DNA of 34,909 nucleotides from a virus: the IMG/VR virus record IMGVR_UViG_3300035698_021937, positions 1 through 34,909 of that record. One strand, given 5' to 3'. The position numbers and the translations under genes are program-made. How positions within the stretch are numbered: position 1 is the first letter of the stretch; each line of letters begins with the position of its first letter. The notes below the pieces were generated by a model, which saw only the letters and a list, made by a program, of their open reading frames with translations, was not told the origin of the DNA and did no database searches. Shown in pieces: positions 24,520 through 32,524 of this stretch.

Positions 24520-25433
24520 GATATAATCCCCATTACTTGTACCGCTCTATCAGTCAATGTATGATTTTCTTTAACAAAGGCATTACCCTTGCGAGATATT
24601 TCTTCTCTAGCCTTCGGATCCTCCAAGTATTTTTCTATCTTTTCATCTAAATCTTTCATGTTTCCATACTCAAATGAAACAAAATGCTCACCACTAGTCA
24701 ATTCCTTCTCTAAGCCAGGAATATATGGGTGTAACAAGAAGCCGCCGCGACCAATCATTTCGTATAATCGGTTCGACCAATAGTTTTCTGAATATACGCA
24801 GTCTCCTATTACTATCTTTGAAGATGAAATTAATTGAGTCAATTCCTTGTTCCTTATTTCGTTCGGACCCCGCTTTCCAACCCAATGAAAACCTTTATAC
24901 TTTTCAGTAAGGTGTTCCAGTAATCTTCTCCGAGGTGAGCCATGCTCAGCACCAAGCGTTCCGACAAACAATAAATCATGTTCTTTTGGCTCTTTGCTTA
25001 GATATTCACAAGACTTTTCATCTATAGCTTGACGTACTAAAAAGTGATTTACACCAAAAGCTTCGAATCTTGCTTGGTTGCCACCGTCGGGCGTTAAGAC
25101 GTAATCAGCTTGAAACATTGGAGTCCTAGCCATCACTTCTGCTTCTCGTTGTAAGCCGAAATACAAATCAGGCATCCAGCACACAGTCTTTATATTTCTC
25201 TCCCTACACTCATCAATGAGCTGTTGAGCATATGATATGCGTAATTTTGTATAAAAGACCACGCTAGGCGCGCCCGATAGAAGAGTTGAAGTGTCGTTGC
25301 CAGTAACCTTATTGAAGGACAGCTCATCGAATCTCTCTACAGCAACACCGATGCTCTCTAATGCTCTTGCTTTCCCTTCTTCATCATATAAGTTGGAAAA
25401 CTTACCAATAAAAGCTACTTTTTTTCTATACAT
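24516..25433 (-). CDS. CgeB-like glycosyltransferase
   Basis: I chose the ATG at 25433 (305 residues), which has GGGGG six bases upstream; the frame stays open further up but without a ribosome site. It begins M-Y-R-K-K-V-A-F-I-G-K-F. Motifs match the CgeB/Glyco_trans_1_2 group: C-W-M-P-D-L-Y-F near 88, then A-D-Y-V-L-T-P-D near 110, L-L-F-V-G-T-L near 155, and E-N-Y-W-S-N-R-L-Y-E-M-I-G-R-G-G-F-L-L near 230-250, where 'N-R-x-Y-E-h-h-G-x-G-G' is the family's donor-binding signature. A likely GT-B sugar transferase of the cluster. Its end overlaps the methyltransferase by 4 bases. Confidence 0.85.
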   Translation of the reverse strand: MYRKKVAFIGKFSNLYDEEGKARALESIGVAVERFDELSFNKVTGNDTSTLLSGAPSVVFYTKLRISYAQQLIDECRERNIKTVCWMPDLYFGLQREAEVMARTPMFQADYVLTPDGGNQARFEAFGVNHFLVRQAIDEKSCEYLSKEPKEHDLLFVGTLGAEHGSPRRRLLEHLTEKYKGFHWVGKRGPNEIRNKELTQLISSSKIVIGDCVYSENYWSNRLYEMIGRGGFLLHPYIPGLEKELTSGEHFVSFEYGNMKDLDEKIEKYLEDPKAREEISRKGNAFVKENHTLTDRAVQVMGIIS

Positions 25434-25469
25434 AAAAATGCCCCCGTTACAGGAGTATCTTACCACACT

Positions 25470-26336
25470 TTATATATCTTTTTCAGCTTTTTTTAAATAA
25501 GATATGTATTTGTCCATACCTTCAGACAAGTTAACGAATTCCCTAGCATAACCGGTCTGTAGCAATCTCGAATCGACAGCTCTTGTATATTTTTGGTATG
25601 TCGCCTTCAGTTCTTCCGGGAAGTTGATAACCTCTTCTTTGAATATCATATATCTCTTAAGGTTTCTAATAATTTCGTTTGATGTAACACATGTTCCAGT
25701 GCCACAATTATAGATACCAGATGGTGATTTTTTCGAATACAAGTGCGCAATTACTTCTATAACATCGTCAATATAAATATAATCTCGAAACACTGCCTGG
25801 CTTCCGCTAAAAGGGCGTACAACCTTATCTTCCTTGGCTTGCTTGTAGAACTTATGAATCAATGACGGCTTATCGAGCTTTTGTTCCCCAGGACCATAAA
25901 CATTGAAAAGTCTGACTCCAACTATTTGACTCTCGCTTACATCAAGAAAGCATCGTACATAAGTGTCAAACAAAAGCTTAGCGCGTGCATAGGGAGTCAG
26001 TGGGTTTTCAAATTCTGGCTTTTCTATATTATTCTTTTTATCGCCATATACCACTGCAGAAGTGGTATAAAAGAAAGGCGTCAAGCTCTTTTGACATAAA
26101 TCAAACAACGCTTTACTGTTGCTAAAGGTGTGATGCATCATTTCTCGCAGGTCTATTTCTGGATCTGCGACTTGTGGACTAGACATATGGAATACTGCTG
26201 ACGCTCCAACCACAAGCTCTTCATTCACAGTAGGTCCTACGATGCCCACAACCGATGTTTTATGACGTTTCAGGTGTTCAATCAAACATCCGCCTACAAA
26301 TTCGTCTGCACCTGTTACAACAACGTATGGATTCAT
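25470..26336 (-). CDS. HldD-like (ADP-heptose 6-epimerase family) SDR with altered Rossmann end
   Basis: This 288-residue protein aligns by eye with ADP-L-glycero-D-manno-heptose 6-epimerase HldD (~310 aa) in its C-terminal two thirds: Y-A-R-A-K120-L-L-F-D-T-Y-V-R, then S-Q-I-V-G-V-R-L-F-N-V-Y-G-P, F-R-D-Y-I-Y-I-D-D-V, G-I-Y-N-C-G-T-G, and F-P-E-E-L-K-A-T-Y-Q-K-Y-T. The catalytic Y116 and K120 are kept. The N-terminus is unusual: T-G9-A-D-E-F-V-G15 replaces GGAGFIG (middle Gly to Glu), and ~20 residues of the strand 2-3 region that hold the cofactor's adenosine are missing. It may make an LPS-type heptose or another sugar, or bind NADP differently. It overlaps the preceding gene by 4 bases. 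Confidence 0.82.
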   Translation of the reverse strand: MNPYVVVTGADEFVGGCLIEHLKRHKTSVVGIVGPTVNEELVVGASAVFHMSSPQVADPEIDLREMMHHTFSNSKALFDLCQKSLTPFFYTTSAVVYGDKKNNIEKPEFENPLTPYARAKLLFDTYVRCFLDVSESQIVGVRLFNVYGPGEQKLDKPSLIHKFYKQAKEDKVVRPFSGSQAVFRDYIYIDDVIEVIAHLYSKKSPSGIYNCGTGTCVTSNEIIRNLKRYMIFKEEVINFPEELKATYQKYTRAVDSRLLQTGYAREFVNLSEGMDKYISYLKKAEKDI

Positions 26337-27184
26337 TTTTTGCTCCCAATAATTAATTCTTCAAAAGTTCTTAAGGCTATGTGCACCCTCATCTTCATCT
26401 CTCTTTGTAACGCCAGACCAGATACGTCATAGCATGCTTCTGAAGCAAAACCCAACAGACTCTTCTTAGTTACAAGCTTACACTCCAACATCTTAGCTTC
26501 TGCCGCTAGCCGACTAAATGTCTCCAGCACCTGAGGCATGAACACCAGCTTTTTTGTTCTTGAAAGTTGCTCAAGAAATTCTTGTTCGTTTGAGCTACTA
26601 ATCAGTTTAAAATCTTTGCCATTATCTTTACACCACTTTATAGATTGCGCCCTACCTTTTATCGTATTGCTCGAATCTACTATAGCATAATCATGAACCT
26701 TTTTGTTTTCCAGCGCTTTCTCTAAATACTCGAACTTTGCATCGGACCAAAGGCTAGTTCCAATAGAGCGCACATTACACAATCCTAATGTACATTCTAT
26801 TATATCTTTACAGATAGCACTAAGTACCACTACTTCTTTTGCAGTTCTATAGAACTCTTCATTGACAATTTCTTCCTTTGGAGCAATGAAATTTATATAG
26901 TTCGATGGATTGCGAGACTTTAGATACTTAAAATCGTGTTCGCTAATAATATAAGTACAATTATCTTGCAGGAACTTTTTGTTCTGCTCACTGAGTCCAA
27001 TAAAATTAGCAACTATATAGAACCCACCTTTCTTTAACTTAGCAGTAGTGCTTTTGATTTTTTCAACAATATACCCTTTACTTTCCAAATAACTGATCAA
27101 CACAGCGTTATTTGATTCTGCACCTCCGAGAATATCACTTCTAAAGAAGTCTGCTATGAAGCCAATATCTTTATTACTCTTCAC
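26333..27184 (-). CDS. Divergent GT-B glycosyltransferase
   Basis: This 283-residue protein begins G-F-I-A-D-F-F-R-S-D-I-L-G-G-A-E-S-N-N, like the 'x-x-G-G-A-E' entry loop of GT4 enzymes. The middle has V-V-V-L-S-A-I-C-K and D-Y-A-I-V-D-S-S-N-T-I-K-G at ~165, resembling the hinge. The donor site near 215-235 reads L-V-F-M-P-Q-V-L-E-T-F-S-R-L-A-A-E-A, a spaced E-x7-E motif. It is short and divergent, so an inactive or unusual glycosyltransferase is possible. It overlaps the upstream glycosyltransferase by 11 bases. Confidence 0.65.
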   Translation of the reverse strand: MKSNKDIGFIADFFRSDILGGAESNNAVLISYLESKGYIVEKIKSTTAKLKKGGFYIVANFIGLSEQNKKFLQDNCTYIISEHDFKYLKSRNPSNYINFIAPKEEIVNEEFYRTAKEVVVLSAICKDIIECTLGLCNVRSIGTSLWSDAKFEYLEKALENKKVHDYAIVDSSNTIKGRAQSIKWCKDNGKDFKLISSSNEQEFLEQLSRTKKLVFMPQVLETFSRLAAEAKMLECKLVTKKSLLGFASEACYDVSGLALQREMKMRVHIALRTFEELIIGSKK

Positions 27185-28436
27185 TTACTTCACCAACCTG
27201 CTTTGACCATTCTTCTTGTTTTTCATCAGGTACATGCACTGCGTCAGCAAATTGCTTATAGATCTTTTCTGGTGTAAAAGTCTTCAACACGTGTGACTGC
27301 AGCTTTTTTGCTGTTGAAAGAACTGGACCGTAATTCTTATACACGCTCCTAAGGCTGTCTTTGACACTATATTTCTTCACATAACACCACATAGAATCAG
27401 CCATTATTACTCCATCCCAAACTGCTTCTTTCTGTACTGGCTTCAGTTCGTAATCCAATTTAGTAAAGTGTGGTTTATTTTGAACCTTACCACTCTTCTT
27501 ATCTTTCTTTGGGGCATATAAGAAGTCAGTTTGTCCGGACCAATTTGGAGCAATAATAGGTAATCCGTTTTGTGCGGCTTCGAAGAGAGGTAAACCGTAT
27601 CCTTCTCCATGAGAGGTTGAAATAATAGCTTTAATTTTTGGATGAGTATAAAGGGCTGCCATTTCAGCATCTGTCATATTACCATGCAACAAATGCACCC
27701 TGCACTTTCTATTAGGAAAGCTAGCCAATAGACTGCTAAGTCTTGCTTCACAAAGTGCACGATCAGAAACATTATTCTTCACTGTCGACATTTTTAGAAC
27801 CAAGCCAACGTCTTCTTCGCTGAATTCTTCAAGAAAGCTTATTATCGTTGCTGGAAGGTTCTTTCTAGTACCCCACTGTGCGACTGAAAGGAAGTTAAAA
27901 GATGCAGGCAACTCTATACCCAGTGTACCGGCTGTGACGTCTCTTGTGCAATAATTTACAACCTCAACTGGTATCTGATTCTTGACAGCAACCTTTTCGC
28001 CTGTGCCTTCTATCGTGCCGGTATAAGATGTGTTCTCGAAGCCATATTTAGCATGCTCTGATACTACTATGACTTTATCCATGATGCTCGTTTTTTCAAT
28101 CCACTGTGGAGCAATCTTTGTGGTTTCTATTCCAGCAGTATACCCGATATTAATTGGCGCAAGTTTCTGAAACTCATTAGGGATTGTAACTTGTAGTGAT
28201 ATATCAAAAGTACCCCCATGTTCTTTATAAACATGTGTCTTTCCAAGTAGGTGATCGATAAACACTCGGTCTTCATGATCTACACCAATCCATCCTGTTC
28301 TTCCCCACCCAATATTCTCCAAAAAGATTTCAAATCGACCTTCATGTGCCCTTATGGCGTTTATCGCGAAGCGGCATTGTTCCCCATAGCCTGATTGTGA
28401 TAGTGCTGGTCCTCGAATCAATAGTTTTTTTAACAT
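27174..28436 (-). CDS. GT4-family glycosyltransferase
   Basis: This 420-residue protein is a full-length GT-B enzyme. It starts L-L-I-R-G-P-A-L-S-Q-S-G-Y-G-E-Q, a glycine loop typical of the group, then has I-G-Y-T-A-G-I-E-T-T near 105, V-I-V-V-S-E-H-A-K near 135, N-F-L-S-V-A-Q-W-G-T-R-K-N at ~190 and I-I-S-T-S-H-G-E-G-Y-G-L-P-L-F-E-A-A-Q-N-G-L-P near 270, the canonical E-x7-E donor motif. The ATG at 28436 has a strong GGAGGT site located in the last codons of the upstream endonuclease gene. It probably adds an early sugar to the glycan; donor unknown. Confidence 0.88.
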   Translation of the reverse strand: MLKKLLIRGPALSQSGYGEQCRFAINAIRAHEGRFEIFLENIGWGRTGWIGVDHEDRVFIDHLLGKTHVYKEHGGTFDISLQVTIPNEFQKLAPINIGYTAGIETTKIAPQWIEKTSIMDKVIVVSEHAKYGFENTSYTGTIEGTGEKVAVKNQIPVEVVNYCTRDVTAGTLGIELPASFNFLSVAQWGTRKNLPATIISFLEEFSEEDVGLVLKMSTVKNNVSDRALCEARLSSLLASFPNRKCRVHLLHGNMTDAEMAALYTHPKIKAIISTSHGEGYGLPLFEAAQNGLPIIAPNWSGQTDFLYAPKKDKKSGKVQNKPHFTKLDYELKPVQKEAVWDGVIMADSMWCYVKKYSVKDSLRSVYKNYGPVLSTAKKLQSHVLKTFTPEKIYKQFADAVHVPDEKQEEWSKQVGEVSEE

Positions 28437-29314
28437 CTATACCTCCATGTTTTGTTGGTGACAATTTTCCTTATTGCACTATATTTCATATTATAATCCT
28501 TTGCGATCTCTGAGCATTTATCGCCGCCACGATACCTCTCTCTTATTTTCTCAATATCACCCCATACTAGTTTAGCGTTTGAATTTTCTCCTGAGTTTTG
28601 TAAGTTGTGCGGCTTGTAATCATACTCATCACTTTTCCACGTTTTGTTTTCTAACACGCATTGTATCGTTGGCGTTGATACTCCGTAACGTTTGGCGAGC
28701 TGAGCATGTGTTGTGCCACCTTTAGGGTATTCTTCCCTCATCTCTCTCACTTGCAGCCATGTCAATTTCGAACAAGGACTATTCTCGCCAGCCAACTTGC
28801 TTTTCAGATTTTCTCGTTCTTCCTTATTATACTCTTTTCCGTAATTATAGTTATTCTTTCCAGCGTGCGTTTTACTTATTACTTCCTTGATGTGTTCAGC
28901 GGTTTCCTTTCCATAGTTATGGTGTGATTCTCCTCTCTTTATTTTTTCAGGATTGTTCTTCCAATATTCCTTCTGAATCTTGCTCATCTTCCTTCTGGTG
29001 TCTTCGTCATGCTTATACCCCGTAGTCCTGCCTGCGACCCTGAGGACGTTCAAGGACACGTTATTTCCAAAAGACCAATCCAAATATCCCTGTTCGACAT
29101 CAAGCAATTCAGTAGCTACACATTCTTCTATTATCTGAAACCTGAAGTTCTCTTTTCCGTACTTGTTCCACGATCTCTGCAAAAGAACTGAATGGTGTTG
29201 ATTTAACTCCAGGCTTCTCTTATGTCGTTTCCACCTCATTTTTATTGATACAGAAGAACCAATATAAGCCTTTCCGGTTACGATATTCACTATTTGATAT
29301 ATGGCACCCTTCAC
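28430..29314 (-). CDS. GIY-YIG homing endonuclease with NUMOD3-like and HTH segments
   Basis: This is a free-standing homing endonuclease of about 294 residues. The N-terminal GIY-YIG domain has A-I-Y6-Q and A-Y17-I-G, R27 in K-M-R-W-K-R-H, and E74 in L-L-D-V-E-Q-G, matching the catalytic Arg27/Glu75 of I-TevI. Residues ~95-170 hold repeated (N/H)-Y-G-K-E motifs and T-R-R-K-M-S-K-I-Q, typical of NUMOD3 DNA-binding elements. Two helix-turn-helix-like segments follow (HAQLAKRYGVSTPTIQCVL and SEIAKDYNMKYSAIRKIVTN). No ATG exists near the start; the GTG at 29314 forms a GTGA overlap with the upstream glycosyltransferase stop, preferred over a TTG 18 bases earlier. It splits the glycosyltransferase operon but keeps the flanking frames intact. 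Confidence 0.9.
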   Translation of the reverse strand: MKGAIYQIVNIVTGKAYIGSSVSIKMRWKRHKRSLELNQHHSVLLQRSWNKYGKENFRFQIIEECVATELLDVEQGYLDWSFGNNVSLNVLRVAGRTTGYKHDEDTRRKMSKIQKEYWKNNPEKIKRGESHHNYGKETAEHIKEVISKTHAGKNNYNYGKEYNKEERENLKSKLAGENSPCSKLTWLQVREMREEYPKGGTTHAQLAKRYGVSTPTIQCVLENKTWKSDEYDYKPHNLQNSGENSNAKLVWGDIEKIRERYRGGDKCSEIAKDYNMKYSAIRKIVTNKTWRYRC

Positions 29315-30573
29315 AGTTCTTTGCACTCCCAAGCTTTATAACCTTTTCTATTTTCCCAAGAGCCAAACTTTTCTCGAACATTCTCGAAAACTTCTTCCCA
29401 TTTCTTCATCAATACTTCTGGGTTGTAATTCTTTGTCAAGTGTGCTCGACCTCTTGCGCCCAATTCTTCTCGTTCTGCTGGGGTTAGGTTGTACATTGTC
29501 TCTAGTGCAGCTATGAATGCTTCCTTTGAGACTCTATCTTCGTAAATGAAGGGGACCTCTTGACTGCCAATTATCGCCTTTGCGCATGGCTCTATACCTA
29601 CACCAAACCATTCTTCGCCATCAGTCACTTGTTCTTGTAGACCACCGGTCATTGTTACAATAATAGGGGTTTCGCAAGCCAATGATTCAAGTGTTGATAG
29701 ACCGAAACCTTCTGCATCGGAAACACACAAAGTACAGTCAGCGATATTGTACATCATTGCCAATTCATTGGGAGGCAGTTTGTTTGTCGAAAACATTACT
29801 TCTCCATTAATCATGCCCAGCTCCGCAATCAACGCTTCCAGGTCTGGTCCGTGTATATCTTTTGGATCTGTATGCATAAGAAGCCTTGCTTTGTCGTGAC
29901 CAACTTTGTCCAAAAAGTCTTTAAACCACCATACTAATGAACCTGTCTGCTTTCTCCTAGCGTTTCGTGAGTTCCAAAAAAACAAAAACTTATTTTCTTT
30001 GTCGTCTGGAAATACCTTGCTGCGGAAATCTGCCTTTTTGACATCATGCAATCTCTTGAAAGTATCCATATCTACTGAGTGTGGAAGGTATTCGCTAACC
30101 ACGTCAGGGGACACAGTGTTTACGATATCATGAGTGACTTTCGAAATAGACACAATTACGTCATTGCTGTCGTACTTCGTCTTATTGAAAGTTGGGTACG
30201 GATAATTGTCCCAAACATGATGATATATCAGCGGAACATTTGCTCTAAGTTCATCTTCCATATCCCACAACCAATCATAAAACCTCGGGTCTGTCATAAA
30301 CCAAATTGCATCTGGTTTGTGGTTTTGTACTACACTTCTCAAGACATCTTGGTTGCCGTAACCATCAACTGGGTATATCAACCAATCATCTTGCCATTCG
30401 TCAGTCTTCTGAGGTCTGTAATCTTGATGTTTTACCGCTCCTGCAAGTGAGACGAACTCATATTTGCCCGTCTTAAGCAGGTATTCTATCATATATTTCG
30501 TTTGGGTGCCAACACCAGAAGTAGACAGAGGGTGATCACTTATTGTCAATATTTTCATTTTCTTCAAGGTCAT
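29311..30573 (-). CDS. GT4-family glycosyltransferase, first gene of the glycan operon
   Basis: This 420-residue enzyme starts at the ATG at 30573, with AAGGAGA 9 bases upstream. N-terminal motifs are I-S-D-H-P-L-S-T-S-G-V-G-T-Q (GT-B glycine loop) and I-Y-H-H-V-W-D-N-Y near 120. The donor half has F-L-F-F-W-N-S-R-N-A-R-R-K at ~200 (the 'G-R/K-N' hinge, with R-R-K), L-P-P-N-E-L-A-M-M-Y-N-I-A-D near 275, and V-S-D-A-E-G-F-G-L-S-T-L-E-S-L-A-C-E-T-P, a textbook E-x7-E motif. The sequence is closely related in style to the next glycosyltransferase gene beyond the homing endonuclease. It follows a predicted promoter, a leader hairpin and a terminator upstream. Confidence 0.88.
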   Translation of the reverse strand: MTLKKMKILTISDHPLSTSGVGTQTKYMIEYLLKTGKYEFVSLAGAVKHQDYRPQKTDEWQDDWLIYPVDGYGNQDVLRSVVQNHKPDAIWFMTDPRFYDWLWDMEDELRANVPLIYHHVWDNYPYPTFNKTKYDSNDVIVSISKVTHDIVNTVSPDVVSEYLPHSVDMDTFKRLHDVKKADFRSKVFPDDKENKFLFFWNSRNARRKQTGSLVWWFKDFLDKVGHDKARLLMHTDPKDIHGPDLEALIAELGMINGEVMFSTNKLPPNELAMMYNIADCTLCVSDAEGFGLSTLESLACETPIIVTMTGGLQEQVTDGEEWFGVGIEPCAKAIIGSQEVPFIYEDRVSKEAFIAALETMYNLTPAEREELGARGRAHLTKNYNPEVLMKKWEEVFENVREKFGSWENRKGYKAWECKEL

Positions 30574-30593
30574 TTTGCCTGTCTCCTTTTAAA

Positions 30594-30609
30594 TGGTGTA
30601 TATTCACCA
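30594..30609 (-). promoter_or_regulatory. Leader hairpin upstream of the glycan operon
   Basis: TGGTG-TATATT-CACCA (plus strand) is a 5-bp inverted repeat with a 6-base centre, between the predicted start site and the ribosome site of the first glycosyltransferase. It could be an mRNA 5' stability hairpin or a small operator. Confidence 0.45.
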
Positions 30610-30626
30610 CTCTCGCATTCCCTTGC

Positions 30627-30655
30627 AGTATACCTTATTTCTTTCTAATATTTAA
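30627..30655 (-). promoter_or_regulatory. Candidate promoter of the glycan operon
   Basis: On the minus strand TTAAAT (30655-30650), 17 bases, then TATACT (30632-30627) preceded by GG. This matches the design of the second promoter at 18,959-18,987 (TTAAAA-17-TATAAT, also GG before the -10). It lies in the only sizeable non-coding gap (155 bases), just after a terminator, where a promoter is expected. Confidence 0.55.
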
Positions 30656-30676
30656 CTCTTTTTTGTCTACATATGC

Positions 30677-30703
30677 AAAAAACGTCGTGTTATTAGCACG
30701 ACG
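30677..30703 (-). terminator. Rho-independent terminator
   Basis: On the minus strand CGTCGTG - CTAATAA - CACGACG is a perfect 7-bp G+C-rich stem, followed directly by TTTTTT. It lies 26 bases past the nuclease gene's stop and ends the transcription unit that begins upstream with PhoH and its neighbours. Confidence 0.9.
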
Positions 30704-30728
30704 CTCTTCTCTTTATTGATTATCACTA

Positions 30729-31523
30729 TTATCGACAATGCTCGGTTTTGTATAATTTACAGTAAGTGCACGAAAGTCTGTTTTTGATAAACCTCTTGCT
30801 GTCTACATTCCGCATAGTGTTCGTTAGTTGTATAAGCGCATTGTTTGTTTTTCTTGGACCACTTGTGACCCTGAAAAGCTCGGCTCTATCTCTCTTTGTG
30901 GTTCGTTTTAGGAAGCCAAAATATGTCTCAATCAAATCAACATCTATATTGTACTTCTTTGCAAAGAAATACTTGTAAAAAGTTAATTGATATGTATACA
31001 TCGGATCTGCTTTCTTCTTAAGCTTCCATCCCCAACTTGTTGTTTTCCAGTCAAGAATAATGTATTTTCCATCTGCAGTCTTCAAGATGAGGTCGATAAA
31101 GCCTTTAAAGTTGTTGATGCCACCTTTATAAAAGTCTATACTCTCAAATATTTCTTCTTCTGCCTTTACTACTTCAAAGGTCCCGAACTTAGCTTTCAAG
31201 GTTGGTATAGCCAGAACACACAACTCCTCGCCCTGTTTCCTGAACTCTTCGATATCCTCTTTGGAGGGCATTTCGCCAGTTATATTTGGTAGAAACTCGT
31301 CAAAGTTCTCATTAAAAGCCTTTACTAGTTCTTCATCAGAAGGAGACACTTCTAAAGGTACAGCCATTTCCAATGTCTTGTGCATGGCTTGACCGAATTC
31401 GGTATGTATTGTAGCGTCTCGTGGAACTACTTTTTCTATCCTATTCTTTAGAAAGTAATGACCACAAGTGTTGAATTCCTTATAAGAGGAGAAGGAGTAG
31501 TGTTCTATTGCTCCCTCAGTCAT
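30729..31523 (-). CDS. PD-(D/E)XK nuclease with Cas4/AddB-type cysteines
   Basis: I chose the ATG at 31523 (264 residues), with GAGGTGGGGG just upstream; a GTG 12 bases earlier lacks support. It begins Y-S-F-S-S-Y-K-E-F-N-T-C20, like RecB-type nucleases. Active-site residues are visible: F-G-Q-A-M-H48, F-K-G-F-I-D144-L-I-L and I-L-D158-W-K160-T-T, followed by Y-Q-L-T-F-Y. The C-terminus reads C252-T-Y-C255-x7-C263. C20 with these three cysteines matches the 4Fe-4S arrangement of Cas4, AddB and Dna2. It is probably a DNA exonuclease in phage replication, recombination or host DNA degradation. It is the last gene before the terminator. Confidence 0.88.
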   Translation of the reverse strand: MTEGAIEHYSFSSYKEFNTCGHYFLKNRIEKVVPRDATIHTEFGQAMHKTLEMAVPLEVSPSDEELVKAFNENFDEFLPNITGEMPSKEDIEEFRKQGEELCVLAIPTLKAKFGTFEVVKAEEEIFESIDFYKGGINNFKGFIDLILKTADGKYIILDWKTTSWGWKLKKKADPMYTYQLTFYKYFFAKKYNIDVDLIETYFGFLKRTTKRDRAELFRVTSGPRKTNNALIQLTNTMRNVDSKRFIKNRLSCTYCKLYKTEHCR

Positions 31524-31851
31524 CCCCCACCTCACTGTCGGGCTCGATAGCCAAAAGCTCTTCTAGCTTGGGCTGTGAACGTGATACTTCCTTCTTCTTT
31601 TTAAAAAGCTTCTTTTTTTTCAACTCGAAAATCCATTCGCCCTCTAGATGATCTTTATCGTAGTTCCTAGCTGTACATACCTTTAGAAACATACCAATCT
31701 CCAACTTTGGATATTCTTCTTTAATAAGTGCAAGGGCGTTACTGGTGTAGAATCGACGTCTCTTTTCTAGACCCTTGCGAGGTCTAAAGCGTACATTAAC
31801 ACGCACTACTTCTGATTCTACTTTTACTTTTTTGATTTCCAATTCGTTCAT
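31516..31851 (-). CDS. Small basic protein of unknown function
   Basis: I do not recognise this 111-residue protein. Residues 1-75 look beta-rich (KVKVESEVVRVNVRFRPRKG; WIFELKKKK), then a lysine-rich stretch near 76-90 and an acidic end. The basic run may bind nucleic acid. Its stop overlaps the nuclease start by 8 bases, hinting at joint expression with it. Confidence 0.65.
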   Translation of the reverse strand: MNELEIKKVKVESEVVRVNVRFRPRKGLEKRRRFYTSNALALIKEEYPKLEIGMFLKVCTARNYDKDHLEGEWIFELKKKKLFKKKKEVSRSQPKLEELLAIEPDSEVGDD

Positions 31852-31861
31852 TTGTTTTCTC

Positions 31862-32524
31862 CTAATAGTCTTCTGTCATGCTGAGGATTTTCTTGTACAC
31901 AGTCGGACTTAGCTTTTTGACATGTTGTGCATTCTTTTTTGCATAAATCTCTTCGAAACAGTTTGCGAAATACTCTCTCAATGATGTCGCTCCATATGGA
32001 GACACAAATAGCCCCTTAGTCAGCCCCATCAATACAGGGTAGCCAACTTCAATATAAAGATACTCGTCAAAGCTTTTATTGTAACGTGGCTCCATAAAAG
32101 GCTCGATACTAGACGCCAAGCCCTCACTTTTCAGAATATTAAACAGCTGCTTTCTCTTTACAAGAAACTCACTTTCAATTGTATCATCGCCATACACACT
32201 TTCGGTATAACTTTCTTCCACACAATGCGCGATCTCGTGCGCCAAATCATCATACAAATCTTCTTCATCATCCTGGACAGACGAGACATAAACTGCCCCA
32301 TCTTGATAGAGCGCGTTTAGTTCTCTATCGATCAGAAAGTCGAATATCCCTATATAAATGACATCTAAATCTTCGCAAAAATGCCATGGAATCTCAGTTT
32401 CCAACCTACTAAGAATACGCCCCAGGTCGATATTATCCGGCAAGGGCGTACTCACAAGTACTTTCGTGTTTTTAAATATCGTAAAGTCACCTTTAGAGGA
32501 CATTCGACCTTCTTTAAAAATCAT
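31862..32524 (-). CDS. Putative zinc metallopeptidase (HExxH zincin)
   Basis: This 220-residue protein contains D-D-L-A-H96-E97-I-A-H100-C-V-E-E, a good zincin motif with the usual hydrophobic/small pattern around it. R-E184-Y-F-A-N-C-F-E-E-I lies ~85 residues later and may supply the third ligand, as in gluzincins of the 'E-x-F-A' kind. The N-terminal half has two strands and no signal peptide, so it should act in the cytoplasm. No specific family can be named; targets could be phage or host proteins. Two starts are possible (32524 or M8 at 32503, both with a ribosome site); 32524 overlaps the previous stop by ATGA and is preferred. Confidence 0.75.
   Translation of the reverse strand: MIFKEGRMSSKGDFTIFKNTKVLVSTPLPDNIDLGRILSRLETEIPWHFCEDLDVIYIGIFDFLIDRELNALYQDGAVYVSSVQDDEEDLYDDLAHEIAHCVEESYTESVYGDDTIESEFLVKRKQLFNILKSEGLASSIEPFMEPRYNKSFDEYLYIEVGYPVLMGLTKGLFVSPYGATSLREYFANCFEEIYAKKNAQHVKKLSPTVYKKILSMTEDY

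Noticed and set aside
32179-32361. Possible antisense gene over the metallopeptidase
   Set aside because: The frame has no promoter or ribosome site, and the HExxH motif supports the minus-strand gene.
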